This document shows positions 21,575 to 33,271 of a stretch of 64,000 nt of DNA, piece after piece. The stretch covers positions 372,001 to 436,000 of the forward strand of contig NW_026728917.1 of assembly GCF_030272615.1 (NCBI RefSeq), given 5' to 3'. Source of the stretch: Cryptomeria japonica. Taxonomy: Eukaryota > Streptophyta > Pinopsida > Cupressales > Cupressaceae. The stretch's first letter is position 1; every line of letters begins with the position of its first letter. Made by a program: the position numbers and the translations under genes. Below the pieces are notes generated by a model. That model made no database searches. It was not told the origin of the DNA and saw only the letters and a program-made list of their open reading frames with translations.

Positions 21575-24234
21575 TTATTTATCGTTCTCATTGCTATGGT
21601 AGTATAGGATAGCAAGCCACTTGGTTTTGGACCGGCGCACCAAGTCCAAAAGCCCCCATCTTTCTAATTTTATCCACACGTATTCCCCCAGACGGTCAGA
21701 AAGAAAAGGAAGTAGACCGTTCAGGTGGTTAAACCTAGCCTTCTTCACTGTAAACTTTGCAGCCATGTAGAAAAAAGTGAAATTACCACAGAAGCAGATG
21801 ATCAAGCACGCCCCAAGAATGAACCAAGCCAGCTCGGGATTCATGTTGGAAAGCATGGCATACACTGCAAGCATGAAGCCATAGGCCGTAAAGGCAAACG
21901 TGGCACAAACCAATAGGTTGGTAATACAGAGGAACAATACCTTATTTCCCGTGGTAATAGGTGTACTCATCTGCCACATCAGCACCACTAAGAGCGACAG
22001 AAAGAATGCCACACAATCAAAGATGAGAAAAACCTTGAAGGAGGCCAACGGAAGCAGAATCGGCGAACCTAAACTCTTGTCTGAGCCAGTTCCAGGCGCA
22101 GGCGCAGGCGAAATTCCCGATCCCTTTGAGTCCCCATTTCCATTCCCATCGTCCGTCACGAAACTGCCCGGAGCAGTGAAAGCTGCCGTAAATGACATTG
22201 TCGCTAATAGAACTGCCACCACTAGTTCTGTGTTGCGCCTGTCCTCATATGTTTTGTCCACCATCTCAACAGCAACCTCATGTTTCTCTGCACTCACCTT
22301 TGGAGCGCTGTACAAGAATGGCTTGCGATTGGAAGGATAACTGGCCAGAACTGAAATTATCTTGTCAGATTCGTGATAGTGCGTGTTCTCTCTCACGATA
22401 TCAAAGGCCGTTAAGCCTGCCTTGTTGACAGCAAACTTGTTTATCCCCGCTATACAAAGCAACGACTTCACCATCTGAAAAATGCAAACTCAAATAAGTT
22501 CATAAAAATTAAATGATCTATTGGAACTAACTATGCATAAAGATTTCTTCTACGGAAGTTCTTGCCGTGATGATTTTAATTTCTGTCTTCAGTAGAAATA
22601 CTTTCAGTAATTTGACTCTATATATAGACGAGATTAGATTAAGAATCTACACAAACCCAAAACTTATATAGCTGTACACAGTAATTGGTTGAAAGAACAA
22701 ACTTCAGCAGTGACAAACAGAGGTTTGTATAAAAAGAGACTTACATTCAAGTCTTTTTTCTTTGCTGCAATATGCAGTGGTGTGTCTCCTTCACTTATCC
22801 TCGAAAAAGGAGATTTCATTTCACCCGCATCTGTGTTTCCTCCACTTTTCACGGGCTCATCTTTTGGATCTTTCTTTTCAGCCGGATCTGTCTTTCCTCC
22901 ACTTCGCAGAGGCTCTTCATGTGGAGGTTTGTCAAGTCCCTTGTTGACCAAGTATGATAAGCCTACCTCTTCGTTCAGGTAATCAACAATTCGCACTTGC
23001 CTAACTAGGGCAGCTAAGTGCAGAACGTTCATTCCACAACTATTCCGTATTTCGACAGCGTCTGGCCTCTCATTTATCAACTCTTGTACTGCTTCCAGAT
23101 GACCCAATTTCGCTGCCACACAGATGGGAGTTTCTTGGCTGTCATTAACCCAATAACACAGTTCGGCCTCAAATTTTATTAACTTCTTTATTATATGCAC
23201 GTAGTTTCTTTCAACAGCTATATGCAGAGCTGTGTTGCCAAGTTCGTCCTTACGTTGGATTAACTGCTTCGCATCTGATAAATTTAGTATATGATCAACT
23301 AGATCTGTAAAAGAAGCATCCAAAATCATTGCCTTAAGTTAGATAAGATGTTCTTCAAGAAGGGCCAAGGGTAAGAGAATGCCTAATTTACCTTTGTTGA
23401 AGCGATACAGACCTCAACTAATATAACAACATAAATACAGAATTCAACTAAATACACGAAGAAGTAAAGAAGAACTCATTGGTTATCAACTGTAAACGAA
23501 CAGAAGCTGAAGTAAAATAGAAACAACATAATCAAACGACTTGAAAAAATAGAAAGAACTGAAACATGATAGACAATCATCCTCGTGTTATTTAAGATAA
23601 AGAAAAAATTGGGGACAAAATGATATTTGTCTTGAACCGTTAAATTAGGAGATGCTTAGCAGATACTTTTACAAACTTATAGGCAAAGAAATCCTAAAAT
23701 CGAAATAAAATAACCTGAATCTCCTCTGTTTACTGCAACAGATAAACAGTTCCTCTTGTGCACCGTACTTTCGAGTAAGCTCGACGGAGATGCGTCAAAT
23801 ATTGCCTTCACTGTCTCTAAATTGCCGCTTTCGTAGGCTTTGAACAAAGCTGTTTCATCAAGCTTATTGCGGAGATCCACACCACTTTCTGGTTGTTGGA
23901 GTAGAATCTTCACAACGTTGGAGAAACCTCCCTGCGCAGCCAAGTGTAACGCAGTATCCTTTTCGGCATTGGTAGCATTCACAAGCAGAGGCTTCACTTC
24001 GGGATCGGTTTCCTTCAGAAGTTGACGATTGAGTTGCAGGAGCTGTTGAATGAAGTGTAGATTTCCTACACTAGCAGCCAAATGGAGAAGAGTATTTTCC
24101 CCTCCAGGTGTAATATTGTTGAGAGCTGCTTTAAGTTGGGAACTCAGTTGTTGATCGATCCTTAAACGCGTTACCGCAGCTTTGAAGGCGTCAGGATCGA
24201 TCCTTCCGCCGAGTTGTTGACCCTCAGTGGCCAT
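21575..24234 (-). CDS. Ankyrin-repeat PGG-domain membrane protein (ACD6/ITN1-like), copy 1
   Basis: Three exons on the minus strand: 24234-23715, 23304-22745 and 22474-21575. They splice in frame (introns 410 and 270 bp, phases 1 and 0; sites tcag|GTTATT, tttacag|at, aat|GTAAGT, tttcag|atg) to 659 residues. Ankyrin repeats span about 45-395, with TLLHLAASVGN, TALHLAAQGG, TALHIAVERN, NVLHLAALV and TPLHIAAKKK as clear examples. A linker at 300-337 is two 19-residue repeats. The PGG domain starts at about 439 (RRNTELVVAVLLATMSF, then FTAPGSF at 459). Four membrane spans lie near 443-462, 507-527, 539-568 and 575-598. Plant members of this family include ACD6 and ITN1, linked to defence, cell death and stress. 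A function here is inference. Length is normal for the family. No clear TATA box precedes the ATG. All exon frames are open and identical to copy 2. Confidence 0.9.
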
Positions 24235-24958
24235 GCTAAATATCTGCCGTTACAGCCTTCAACACCAAGGCACGCTTCTTTGTAATAGGATTGAATAATA
24301 CTACATTCAGTATTATGCCAGAAACTACATAATAGAATATGTGGTCTCAGTTTTTCCACAAGGGAAACATTAAAAATACAAGTATCCACATCTTACACTT
24401 CAGGGTTTCCACAACTTTAGTTGGAATCTCACTTTTTCTTTCGTTGGAACAGATACAACATTTTGACCTTGACTGGGTGCAAATAACCAGTGTTAATTAG
24501 CTTTGATTGGGTGCCAAGTAATTACTCTAGTTTGGTGCGAATAATATGACTATGGGGTGTTCTGCTAGAACATTATTTTTTTAATACTTGAAGTGATCCT
24601 ACACGTCAAAATTACTACAACTTTTTCATAGTTGGAATGTCTATTTTTCTTAGATGAAAGTGTACATTGAAATCAAATACAAATTTTTTTTATCATTTAT
24701 AATTTAATAATTTATTCTATGTGAAATATGTACACATTTTATTTAATGTTGAGTTTATTTCAGTGGATTAGATAATTATTTAATATAGTTATATTTCAAT
24801 AAACGATATAACTGTTGTTTAAATTAATTTCTTTCTTTTCATTCTATCATTCTTATTCAATTACATATATTTTCATACATTGCACATTATGTTGTCTTTA
24901 TTTACACACATTTTTATACATGTACCATTTACTATAACCGATGCACTGCAAAATAGGA
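24235..24958. other. 5' flank of the ankyrin-PGG gene, AT-rich
   Basis: This holds the presumed promoter and 5' UTR of the minus-strand ankyrin gene. I find no strong TATA box. A small inverted repeat (ataatactgaatgtagtattat) lies at about 24290-24315. Beyond 24600 the DNA is plain AT-rich. Confidence 0.4.
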
Positions 24959-26410
24959 TGTTAGGAACACAAACAAAAGACTCAAGAATCAACTGTTAGT
25001 GTTAGTATCATAAACGAAATACGATCCTAAGCAAGCATATGAAGAGAGATCAAACATTTAATGGAAAGTATGCAAAAACAAAAGAAAGACACAAGACCCT
25101 TCCAAATGCTTGCCAACATGTTCATAGTAGCTTCTCCCTTGTTCCTCTCCTCTCCAAGTTCCACATGAGTGTAGCCCTTAGCTCTTTGCACTACTATGGA
25201 AGTCTTATGGAGATTCAAGATTTATGAAAAATGATTTAAAATATGCAAATGCAAGCGAAATATGAGAAAGCCTAATTAAGCTATCTTGGTTTTAACCAAA
25301 ATAACAATGTAGATTAGATGACTCCTAAAATGATCTCTTAAATTTCACTATAGATTAGATGCATACAAGATTTCTGGATCTGAATTATGAAGGAATGGGC
25401 TCTATTTATAGGAAAAATAGGGCAATGGATGGTTGAGATTAAGTAATCTCAACAAGGGTCAAGATAGAAAGATTTATGATCCATGTGAGGGCTTTCAACC
25501 CAATCCCAGGATGACAAATGCCAACATGAGATGGCTTGAGAGGAGAGGGAAGAAGCATTAAATGCTTGAAATGACATGAAGGTTAGGTTAGGAGTTAAGG
25601 TTAAGCTTGAGTTGAATGAATAAAGTCGCTATCCAATGAATAATGCCTTTATCCAATGGCTAAACTCTTGTACAAGAGTTAGTGGGTGAGTTGAGTTAAC
25701 CATTAATGCTTGAAGAGACCCATGAGTCAAAAGGATGGTTAAGTTAGAGGAAAGTCTCTAACCATGTGGGTGAGTTGAGTTAAGCATTAATGGTCATGTA
25801 AGAGCCATTAATGGTTTGGAATACTTTAGGCGTTAACCTGTTGAATACATAAAGCCTTTAATGCTTTTCAAAGACTTTGAGGCTTTGAGAAGTGACTTCA
25901 AGTTGCCTAGGAATGTGACAATATTTAGGAAATGGATTAGGCAAATTAGGAATGGTTTAGAAGAATTTAGAAAGTGGTTAGAATTGTCTAGAAGGGGATT
26001 TAAGATGTAAGTGGGTTTGGTGGGTGAGGGAAAATAGGATTTTAATTAAAATAAAATTCATTTATTTCAACTAAATAGGTGCAACTTGCATTTGTAGGAG
26101 AATGCAAGTGGGGGGAGGGGGGGAGTAGTTTAAGGATTTAAATAAATATTTTATTATTTATTTAAAAGAGGAAAGAGGGTTAAATTCAATAAATATGTTT
26201 TATTCATTTAATTCCTTAAGAATGTAGCTTAATTAATATTTAAATAAATTGAATAATTTATTTAATTAATAGGAGAAGAGGCTGAGGATGAATTAATTAA
26301 ATTTTAATTTAATTAACTGATTATTAATAGTTAAATAATCAAATAAATAGTAAATATTCATTTAATTAAATGGACAGATTTATGTGACTACTTTTGCCCC
26401 TCTTTGAGAC
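24959..26410 (-). mobile_element. Gypsy (Tat-like) 3' LTR with polypurine tract, minus strand, copy 1
   Basis: Read on the minus strand, a purine tract aaagaggggcaaaag (about 26410-26394) is followed by LTR-like DNA that starts gtagtcacataaatctg. That start resembles the GTAGACACCTAAAATTG opening of the LTR at 1495, and the AT-palindrome style is shared. A minus-strand TATA box (cctataaatagag) lies near 25405. The far edge is probably the TGTTAGGAAC at 24959. Sizes are approximate. 26411-26750 continues as internal, non-coding element DNA. Confidence 0.5.
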
Positions 26411-26810
26411 GGTGCGGTTTATCACATCGTTTCAAAGAAAGAAAAATAGGTGTGAAGAAATATGCCCCATAAATGTTAATTTAGTGGGTGCTATGTCCCC
26501 TCGACAGATGGGCTAAAAAATTTCAAAAAATCGGGTGATCTCTCGAAAAAGAACAAGAAGTTGAGGGGAGGTAGAATACAAGAAATTAGCAATAACGGTG
26601 AAATGATGGGAGAAAAATGGGGGTAAAATGAGGAAATGAGAGACGTTGGAAGTTTAGAGGGACCACAACAGTAAGCGGGGTGAATTAGGGTTAGGGCTGG
26701 ATGGTATATATGGGGGGGAAGGGGAAAAAATAGGCTCATTTGCACCTATCTCCTTGGCAGTTTAGAGCTCTGATAGGGAATTTTTGGTGAAGGAGTGAGC
26801 AACGATCATC

Positions 26811-26900
26811 ATGCCTATGCCTATAGAAGATCATCGGCTAGAGTGGATCTGTCGATTCCAACAGCCAGACAACTACAAACCAGCTATACACAAATTTTGA
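26811..26900 (+). other. Possible short first exon of the PMD gene, copy 1
   Basis: A 29-codon frame starts at an ATG (MPMPIEDHRLEW) and is followed by a T-rich acceptor-like ttttttcag at about 26938. It lies upstream of the PMD frame behind a TATA-like tatatatgg at about 26707. The one copy difference here (26834, T versus C at 55751) is silent in this frame. Splicing to the PMD frame is only a guess. Confidence 0.25.
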
Positions 26901-26954
26901 ATTTTGTGTTTTGTGCATTTTTGGCATGTTTTTTCAGGCATCAAAGTCCAATCA

Positions 26955-27245
26955 AGATAATAGCGCTAAAACCATGTTTTAATGCTATTGTCGCCTAGAA
27001 TAGCACTATTATGCCGCAATGGTGCTATTGTATAGTAGTTGTAGCGCTTGTGTTAGGTTTAGTGCTTTCATTACATAGTAGTAGTGGTATTGTAGTATTA
27101 GCACGTTTGTATGTTTGTTGTAGTGCTGTTGTTATTGAATAGCATTGTTGTGTAGTTAATTTAGCGTGTTTGATTGTTTAGCACTTTTGTGCACAAATTG
27201 TGGCGCTATTGTGAGCAGAATAGCACTATTGTGATAAAAATTCCC
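26955..27245. repeat. Degenerate minisatellite of GCGCTATTGT-like words, copy 1
   Basis: Variants of tagc[g/a]ctattgt recur more than ten times with irregular spacing (for example tagcactattatg, tagcacttttgtg, gcgctattgtgagc). Intervening DNA is rich in tagtagt and gttgt. It lies just upstream of the PMD frame. Copy 2 is at 55872-56162. Confidence 0.65.
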
Positions 27246-27504
27246 CAGTGTTAGAGAACATAGCCTGATGTCTCAGTTGATTGTTTGATTGGTTGTTTTG
27301 GTGAATTATAGCAGCCCCCTTGAGACTAGGTCATTATGATAAATGTCTGTTGTAGTCTAGGATTGCCATAATCGATTACCTATTGAGACCCGAAGATACT
27401 TGATCAAAGTATCTGTTGATAGTCTAGGTTGAAAACTTAAGAAAGTTTGTACCAAAACAACTAATGTTTGTTGATGTGTGTAAGAGGACGTGCCTGTTCT
27501 ACAG
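27246..27504. other. Short spacer before the PMD frame
   Basis: It contains two related words ([g/t]tagtctagg at about 27350 and 27410) and ends in a splice-acceptor-like gttctacag directly before the ATG at 27505. No gene of its own. Confidence 0.35.
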
Positions 27505-29463
27505 ATGCCGGAGCAGCATCCTGCCACATAGCAGCTGACAGAGGCAGACAGATTCTGCGTCGCTGCGACTAGTTTGTACGATATGATCTATCGTCCCGTG
27601 ATTCGGATGAATTGCGGACTGATGACAGCACTGGCCGAGCATTGGCATAGTGAGATATGTACCTTCTACCTGGCGATGGGAGAGATGACAGTGATGCTAG
27701 AGGATGTGTGGAGGATACTACACATCCTGATTAGAGGGGAGCTGGTGACCTATGATCAAGCATTAGGGACGACGACGGTGTAGAGAATATTTGCTGATGA
27801 TGTTTATATTGAGGATGACTTTGTATCCTAGGAGGACATAGTAGCATTGTATGAGCCTTTACCAATAGTTTTATCCAGGATCGTCGGGGGTTTGGTGTGC
27901 CCCGACTGACGTTCACATGGACTAGCCGTTGGTTGGGACCAGGTGATTGAGAAGATGATGACTGAGAGGACCCACTATGCCTGGGGACCATGTGTGCTAG
28001 CACATATTTATAGGGAGCTACACGAGGTGGTGTACCGAGAGAAGAGATCACTAGCAGTAGGGATCACATTACTACACATCTGGGCTTGGGAGCACTTGCC
28101 AGTCACACGAACAGTCTACTTGATATTTAGGGTGATATATCAGCCCTATGTTTATATGTATGGAGGGATGATGAGCCAGCCCCATCTGAGGAAGTTGGAT
28201 TTTTTGTGACGGGCTTTAGATGACCTAGATACAGTGATATGGAGGTTGTATATCGAGTGTGAGCCTTGGGAGGATGATGCAGAAGTGCTACTGTATGTAT
28301 TTATGACACACTTTTTGATTGGGCGCACATCCTACCTTATAGAGAGACAGGTGCCAGGGAGAGTGATGAGGCAGTTTTGACGGAGGTAGGGATTGTCGAG
28401 AGGCTCAGGGGAGTATGCATGGGTAGTACGGGAGAGATTTTAGTGGGGACCAATGTTACCATATGATCAGGCCTTGATAGAGTTCCAGAATTTACAGGCG
28501 AGACCAGGGCATATGAGGCCTGAGATTGTCGATGCAGGGGTGACAGAGGAGTACACACAGTATCATACTGCACATCTGATTATATAGATTTCAGATCCGA
28601 TCGAGCCTATACCACCTTTTGAGGATGAGAGGAGATGATAAAGGAGGAAGAGAGGAGGTCGAGGAGTAGGAGGAGGAGATGGAGGTGGTGGAGGAGGATT
28701 TGGTGGAGCAGGAAAAGGTGGAGGAGGAGATGGAGGTGGTGGAGTATTTGGTGGAGCAGGAGGAGGTGGAGGACGAGGAGGATTTGGTGGTGGAGGGGGA
28801 TTTGGAGGTGGAGGTGGTGGAGGAGGATGATTACAGAGGAGAGGTAGAGGGGGAGAGTCGTTGCGACTATCACAGGGTCCACTGATACGAGGGGCTGCCA
28901 AAGAAGGAGGTAGGGATATTGGTGGGGGTGTAGTGCCTATGGAGATGGGAGAGGGAGCCATAGGTGGAGGAGAGGTTCCTATGGAGATGGGAGGGGGAGA
29001 GATAGGTGGAGGAGATGGAGATGTATGGGAGTATATGATTTTACACTCACAGACTCGGTTAGAGGATAGCGAGGCAGAGATTGCAGCTAGAGATGTCCAA
29101 CTATTTGCATGGGAGGTGGAGCTGACTGTAGTGAGGAAAGAGAGAGATGATCTGGTGGACAGGTTGAGGGAGGTGCAGGATAGAGTCCAAGTCTTGGAGG
29201 GAGCATAGGCATAGGGTCCAACTGAGGTGGTGTTGAGGGAGATGTGACAGGCAAGTGGAGAGATTGACTATTGGTGGGGAATATATGAGCTGGTTGTGCC
29301 AGTTAGTCAGCAAGCACTGAGCTATTCTAAGATGCGGTGGGCAAGATCAAAGTGGTCACAGAGGGCTCAGAGAAGTGGGGGTGTTATGGGTCCTCCTCAG
29401 TGAGGTGGTGGGGGAGGAGTAGGGGGTAGTCGTGGTGCAGCATCTGGCCAGAGTGCCATTTGA
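27505..29463 (+). pseudogene. Plant mobile domain (PMD) protein frame, nonsense-riddled, spans units 1-2
   Basis: One continuous frame of 653 codons runs from the ATG at 27505 to 29463. In-frame stops are at 27529, 27781, 27829, 27907, 28207, 28378, 28387, 28441, 28585, 28636, 28639, 28828, 29206, 29212, 29245 and 29401, yet I find no frameshift. The N-terminal half matches the PMD (aminotransferase-like) family: LMTALAEHWHSEICTFYLAM, GEMTVMLEDVWRILHI, then AHIYRELHEVVY and ITLLHIWAWEHL. A glycine-rich part (about 28660-28827), a GGG/PMEMG repeat part and a coiled-coil part (about 29060-29205) follow. PMDs occur in MAIN/MAIL proteins and in transposons. The position next to a minus-strand gypsy 3' LTR suggests a transposon-borne copy. 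It is not translatable as it stands. Confidence 0.75.
28640..28860 (+). repeat. Purine-rich GGA/GGT tract encoding a Gly-rich stretch
   Basis: More than 200 bp of almost pure purine/G-T on the plus strand, built from ggaggtgga, ggaggagga and tttggtgga words. It encodes the Gly/Phe-rich part of the PMD frame. The many GG and GGG runs could allow G-quadruplex formation. Copy 2 is at 57557-57777. Proline- and arginine-rich frames in other phases are shadows of this composition. Confidence 0.8.
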
Positions 29464-30421
29464 GATATTTTAGGTACTTGTTACATTATTATTTTGGACT
29501 GTGACTTGGATGGATTTTGGTAGTCGATATATTTTGACATCATTGTACTATGATACATGTAATCTTTTTTTTTAATGTGATATATGAAGAGATCCCATGC
29601 TTTGATATTATATGCATATGTATGATGACACGTATATTGTTGATACAGGATGATGATTATGAGTTATGCTTAGATTCATGCTATGGATGATTTGATTACT
29701 ATATATACATGGTGATGATATGATTTCTAGATGCATGCTATGGATGATTTGTCTAATTATGTGGATGCAGGTAGAAGATGGACGATGCTTGTGGTAATGA
29801 TGTTAATTATGATGTAATGATGATGATGTATGCAAAAATAATGAGTTGAAATAATGCATAATGATGTTTGTGATAGATAATACTTGTTCATTTTTTATGA
29901 TATGATATGAGTAAATGATGCATGTTGTAAGATGAATCTAAGTGAATCAAATGTGTATGCAAATGTGATGTATGAATGCACTTTAAATGGATGAACAAAT
30001 GTTGATACAAATGTTTATGTATGAATGCACTTAAATGAATGTATCTAAATGATGTAATGTTTATGAGATGTATTTAAAATTAATCTAAATGACTAAAATG
30101 ATTCAAAACATAACTAAGTGATAAATGAGATTGAAATGATAATGCAAATAAATGCAAATAGGGGATAAAGAATAATGAATAACTGCACCTTAATGCAATT
30201 AAAGGATAATGAATAACTGCACCTTAGTGCAATTGGAGGATAATGCATGCATCTCATGAATCTAGATGAAACAAAATGGGGAAAAATGCACCTATGAAAT
30301 GAATTCTAAATGAACTTAAAGGATGATGAAAGGAATGCATATTTAAAATGAATGCACTACATGGATGAATGAATGTTCTTTATAACAAATTCACTTAAAT
30401 GAAATGCAACTAAATTATAGT
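29464..30421. other. AT-rich spacer, copy 2
   Basis: The same as 537-1494. It carries G at 29632 where copy 1 has C at 705, the only transversion found between units. Contains the 34-bp duplication at 30170-30237. Confidence 0.5.
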
Positions 30422-31207
30422 TGTAGACACCTAAAATTGTTTAGTCTAATTAAATAAATATCTTTATTTATTTAATTATTTTAAGCCTAATTCTTCTATT
30501 AATTAAATAAATCTTTATTTATTTAACTAATTCATTTATCCTCTTTTAGCCTTATTTCTCATTTAAATAAATACTTTTATTTATTTAAATTATCCTTTTC
30601 CTAAATTAAATAGATATCTTATTTATTTAATTGATCCCACTTCCTCTATTAATTAAATAAATCTTTATTTATTTAATTAATTCATTAACCTTTTCTACCC
30701 ATGACACATGTCATTCATCTCTTAATTCCTACACTACCTACCCTTTCATTATTTTCTTATTTTCTCTACCTACCCTCTAATCCTAGCTGACTATTTATCT
30801 CTTACACCTCCAATCTTATCCCTCCATTTCCTATAGTGTCTTCTATATAAGAGGACACTTCCTTCATTATCAACCCTGATTAGTTGACTTCTCAACTACA
30901 TTACACTTTCAAACTTGCATATGCGATCAAGCCTACTTTCAACCACATTTCCGTTCTTTGTTGAGCTCTTGTGCACATATAAAATCTAAGAGCAAATATA
31001 TCAAGCAAGATAAATGGAGATAGGAAGAATGGAGATCTAAACCCTATTGGACATGTGATGGTATAATCTTTGTGATTTCATTTGATTTGCATTGTCTTAG
31101 GTAATCTTCATAAGTTATGGTGGATCTTTGTTGTTGTTAGGCTAGGGTTTTGTGGTTGAATTCATTTAGTCTTTCAATATTGTTGTTTTCCATTTTCACC
31201 ATATACA
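30422..31207 (+). mobile_element. Ty3/gypsy LTR with primer-binding site, copy 2
   Basis: Equivalent to 1495-2280. It has a private C-to-T change at 30834 just before the TATA-like ctatataag. The primer-binding-site candidate starts at 31211. Confidence 0.65.
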
Positions 31208-31627
31208 TTTTGGCACGCCCCATGGGACATAGATTTTTGTTAGATCTATGTTTTTTGCAGGTTTTTCTAACCCTATATTGCTGTTTTGTAAAACAATTTG
31301 GAGAAAACCTTGTGCAGCTAGGGTTTTGGACACAAAATCAAGATCTTGGAGAGATTTGATCCTATCTCACAAACGTATTAGAATTTTTGCACAGAATTTT
31401 ATTGGCAAGTTGAAGACAGTATCAATAGATTTCAATCCAAAATTTAGAATTTTTGGAGCACATTTTCATTTTCTATGAATTTTTTATGATTTTTCATAAA
31501 CAATTAATTTTGAGAGCAAATCAGTGAATTGTTCGGGTTTTCTTACATTTTTGGAAATATCTCATAATTATACACAACATCTGTTCTTTGTGATTTTAAT
31601 TTTGATGCAAAAAAATTCTTAAAAAAT

Positions 31628-33271
31628 CAGATCTTTAAAGATCCATTCCCAAAACATGACAAGGAAAAAGCTAAAGCCATAGATGAGCAAACCAACTATA
31701 CCAAAGAATCCTATAACTATGATTCAATTGTTGATCACATTTCAATGGACAATTATGTCTCTACCATTATCATCAAGGACAAAACGCATGAGAATTCTAC
31801 CCAAAGACCCAAGGTTGTCCTGAAAGGAATTAGATCTTCTTCCGAACCTACCTCTTAGTGTAATGTTACAACTCATCGAGGAAAATTCACTTTACAAGGT
31901 GCTCCAGCTAAAAAGACTACTTCCTTATCAACCAAACTTGAGTATGACCTTGTAGAACAGTTAGGGAAGAAACCCACACCTATCTCCATCCTTGAACTTT
32001 TACGCATATCCCCTGCACATAAGGCCATTCTTGACAAAACCTTGAGAGACACTTCCATCCCTATTGATCTAAACATGGACCAGTTTCAATCCTTGGTGGG
32101 ATACCTTTCTGTTCCACACTCCCTTACATTCACAGAAGCTGATGACGCCTCTGTGAGCCAACCACATAATGCACCTTTACACATTGAAACCTTCCTACAT
32201 AAACATTGAATAAAGCGAGTCTTGATAGATGGAGGAGCAGGTCTAAACATTTGTACATTGAGCACTATCAAACAATTGGGATATTCTGATAAAGCTGTGA
32301 ATTCTACAAACAAAATTACCATCAAAGCATATGATGATGAAGAGCATTCATCCAAAGGCATAGTCACTTTACCTCTTAGAGTTGGGCCAATTACAAAAGA
32401 TGAGGTTTGTCAAGTCCTTGACCTCGATCTCACATACAACATATTGCTAGGACGTCCATGGATTCATGAGATGAGCGCATTACCATCTACATACCATCGA
32501 TGTATCAAGTTTTCACACAATGGAGTTGAAGTTATCATCAAAGCTGATCCTAACCCATTCATATATTGCAACAATCTATGACCTAGATCAGAAATAACAA
32601 TCCCAATCAATTTAGAGGCTATTCCTTCATCAACTTATGTGGATCCAGAATCATTAAAGGCTTCTACATCCAAACAAATAGAGCTAAAAGAAAAATTCAA
32701 GATTAAAGACATGAGATGTGGTGAGTATATCTGTCATGCTGATCAACTCCCACTATCTCCTAAGACATTCAGTCGACAGGAACAACCTACAAAAAATTTG
32801 CAATGCCAAGGAATTGGGTGTGAACCACCTAGTGTTGTGGCTACTATGTCTGAATGCAAATCACCTCTAGTGCTGCAAGCAGCTCTTGATATCAATAGTC
32901 CTAAGAGTGGTTCCAACAAAGAATCTATTGAGCATATCACCAACCCTCTTGATAACTCACATAGCTTTACCATATCATCCACTTATTCCATTTCCAGTCC
33001 TCTCCCAGACTTGGATCAACAAGAATTACAAAAGCCCTTACTAATTGGGGATGAAAAATTAAGCCTTGAAAAGAAAAAACTAAAAGTGAAAACTAAAGAA
33101 AAGTCTTTTAGTTCAAATCAAAATCAAAAGCTATTGGACTCTGAAAAAATCAAGGTCAAGGATAAAAATCCTATGAAAGAAAAAGAACAAGAGTTGATCT
33201 CCCCTAATATCAAAATAACTGGGGGCAAAAGTTCTACAATTTTAAGTCAAAAAGCATACTTGTTGATCTGA
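31628..33271 (+). pseudogene. Gypsy gag-protease fragment, copy 2
   Basis: Equivalent to 2701-4344, with the same three in-frame stops (31856, 32207, 32579). I found no differences from copies 1 and 3 inside this segment, in contrast to the adjacent Cys-rich fragment. Confidence 0.75.

Larger units (their letters stand above)
1..28927. repeat. 28.9-kb tandem unit, copy 1 (phase arbitrary)
   Basis: Position 1 aligns with 28928 and 57845. The offset between copies 1 and 2 is 28,927 bp before the (GA)n tract at 7885-7956 and 28,917 bp after it, so the only length difference I see is 10 bp of GA. Every feature of this unit reappears in the same order in copy 2. Because the window starts inside the array, the true ends of the unit are not visible and the phase used here is arbitrary. 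Confidence 0.97.

Noticed and set aside
21725-22428. Plus-strand frames of 63-146 residues across the last ankyrin exon
   Set aside because: Antisense shadows of the PGG-domain exon.
28635-28885. Arg/Trp-rich and Glu/Val-rich plus-strand frames
   Set aside because: Out-of-phase readings of the same low-complexity tract.
28563-28961. Proline-rich 132-residue minus-strand frame
   Set aside because: It is the antisense shadow of the GGA/GGT tract in the PMD frame. No independent domain.
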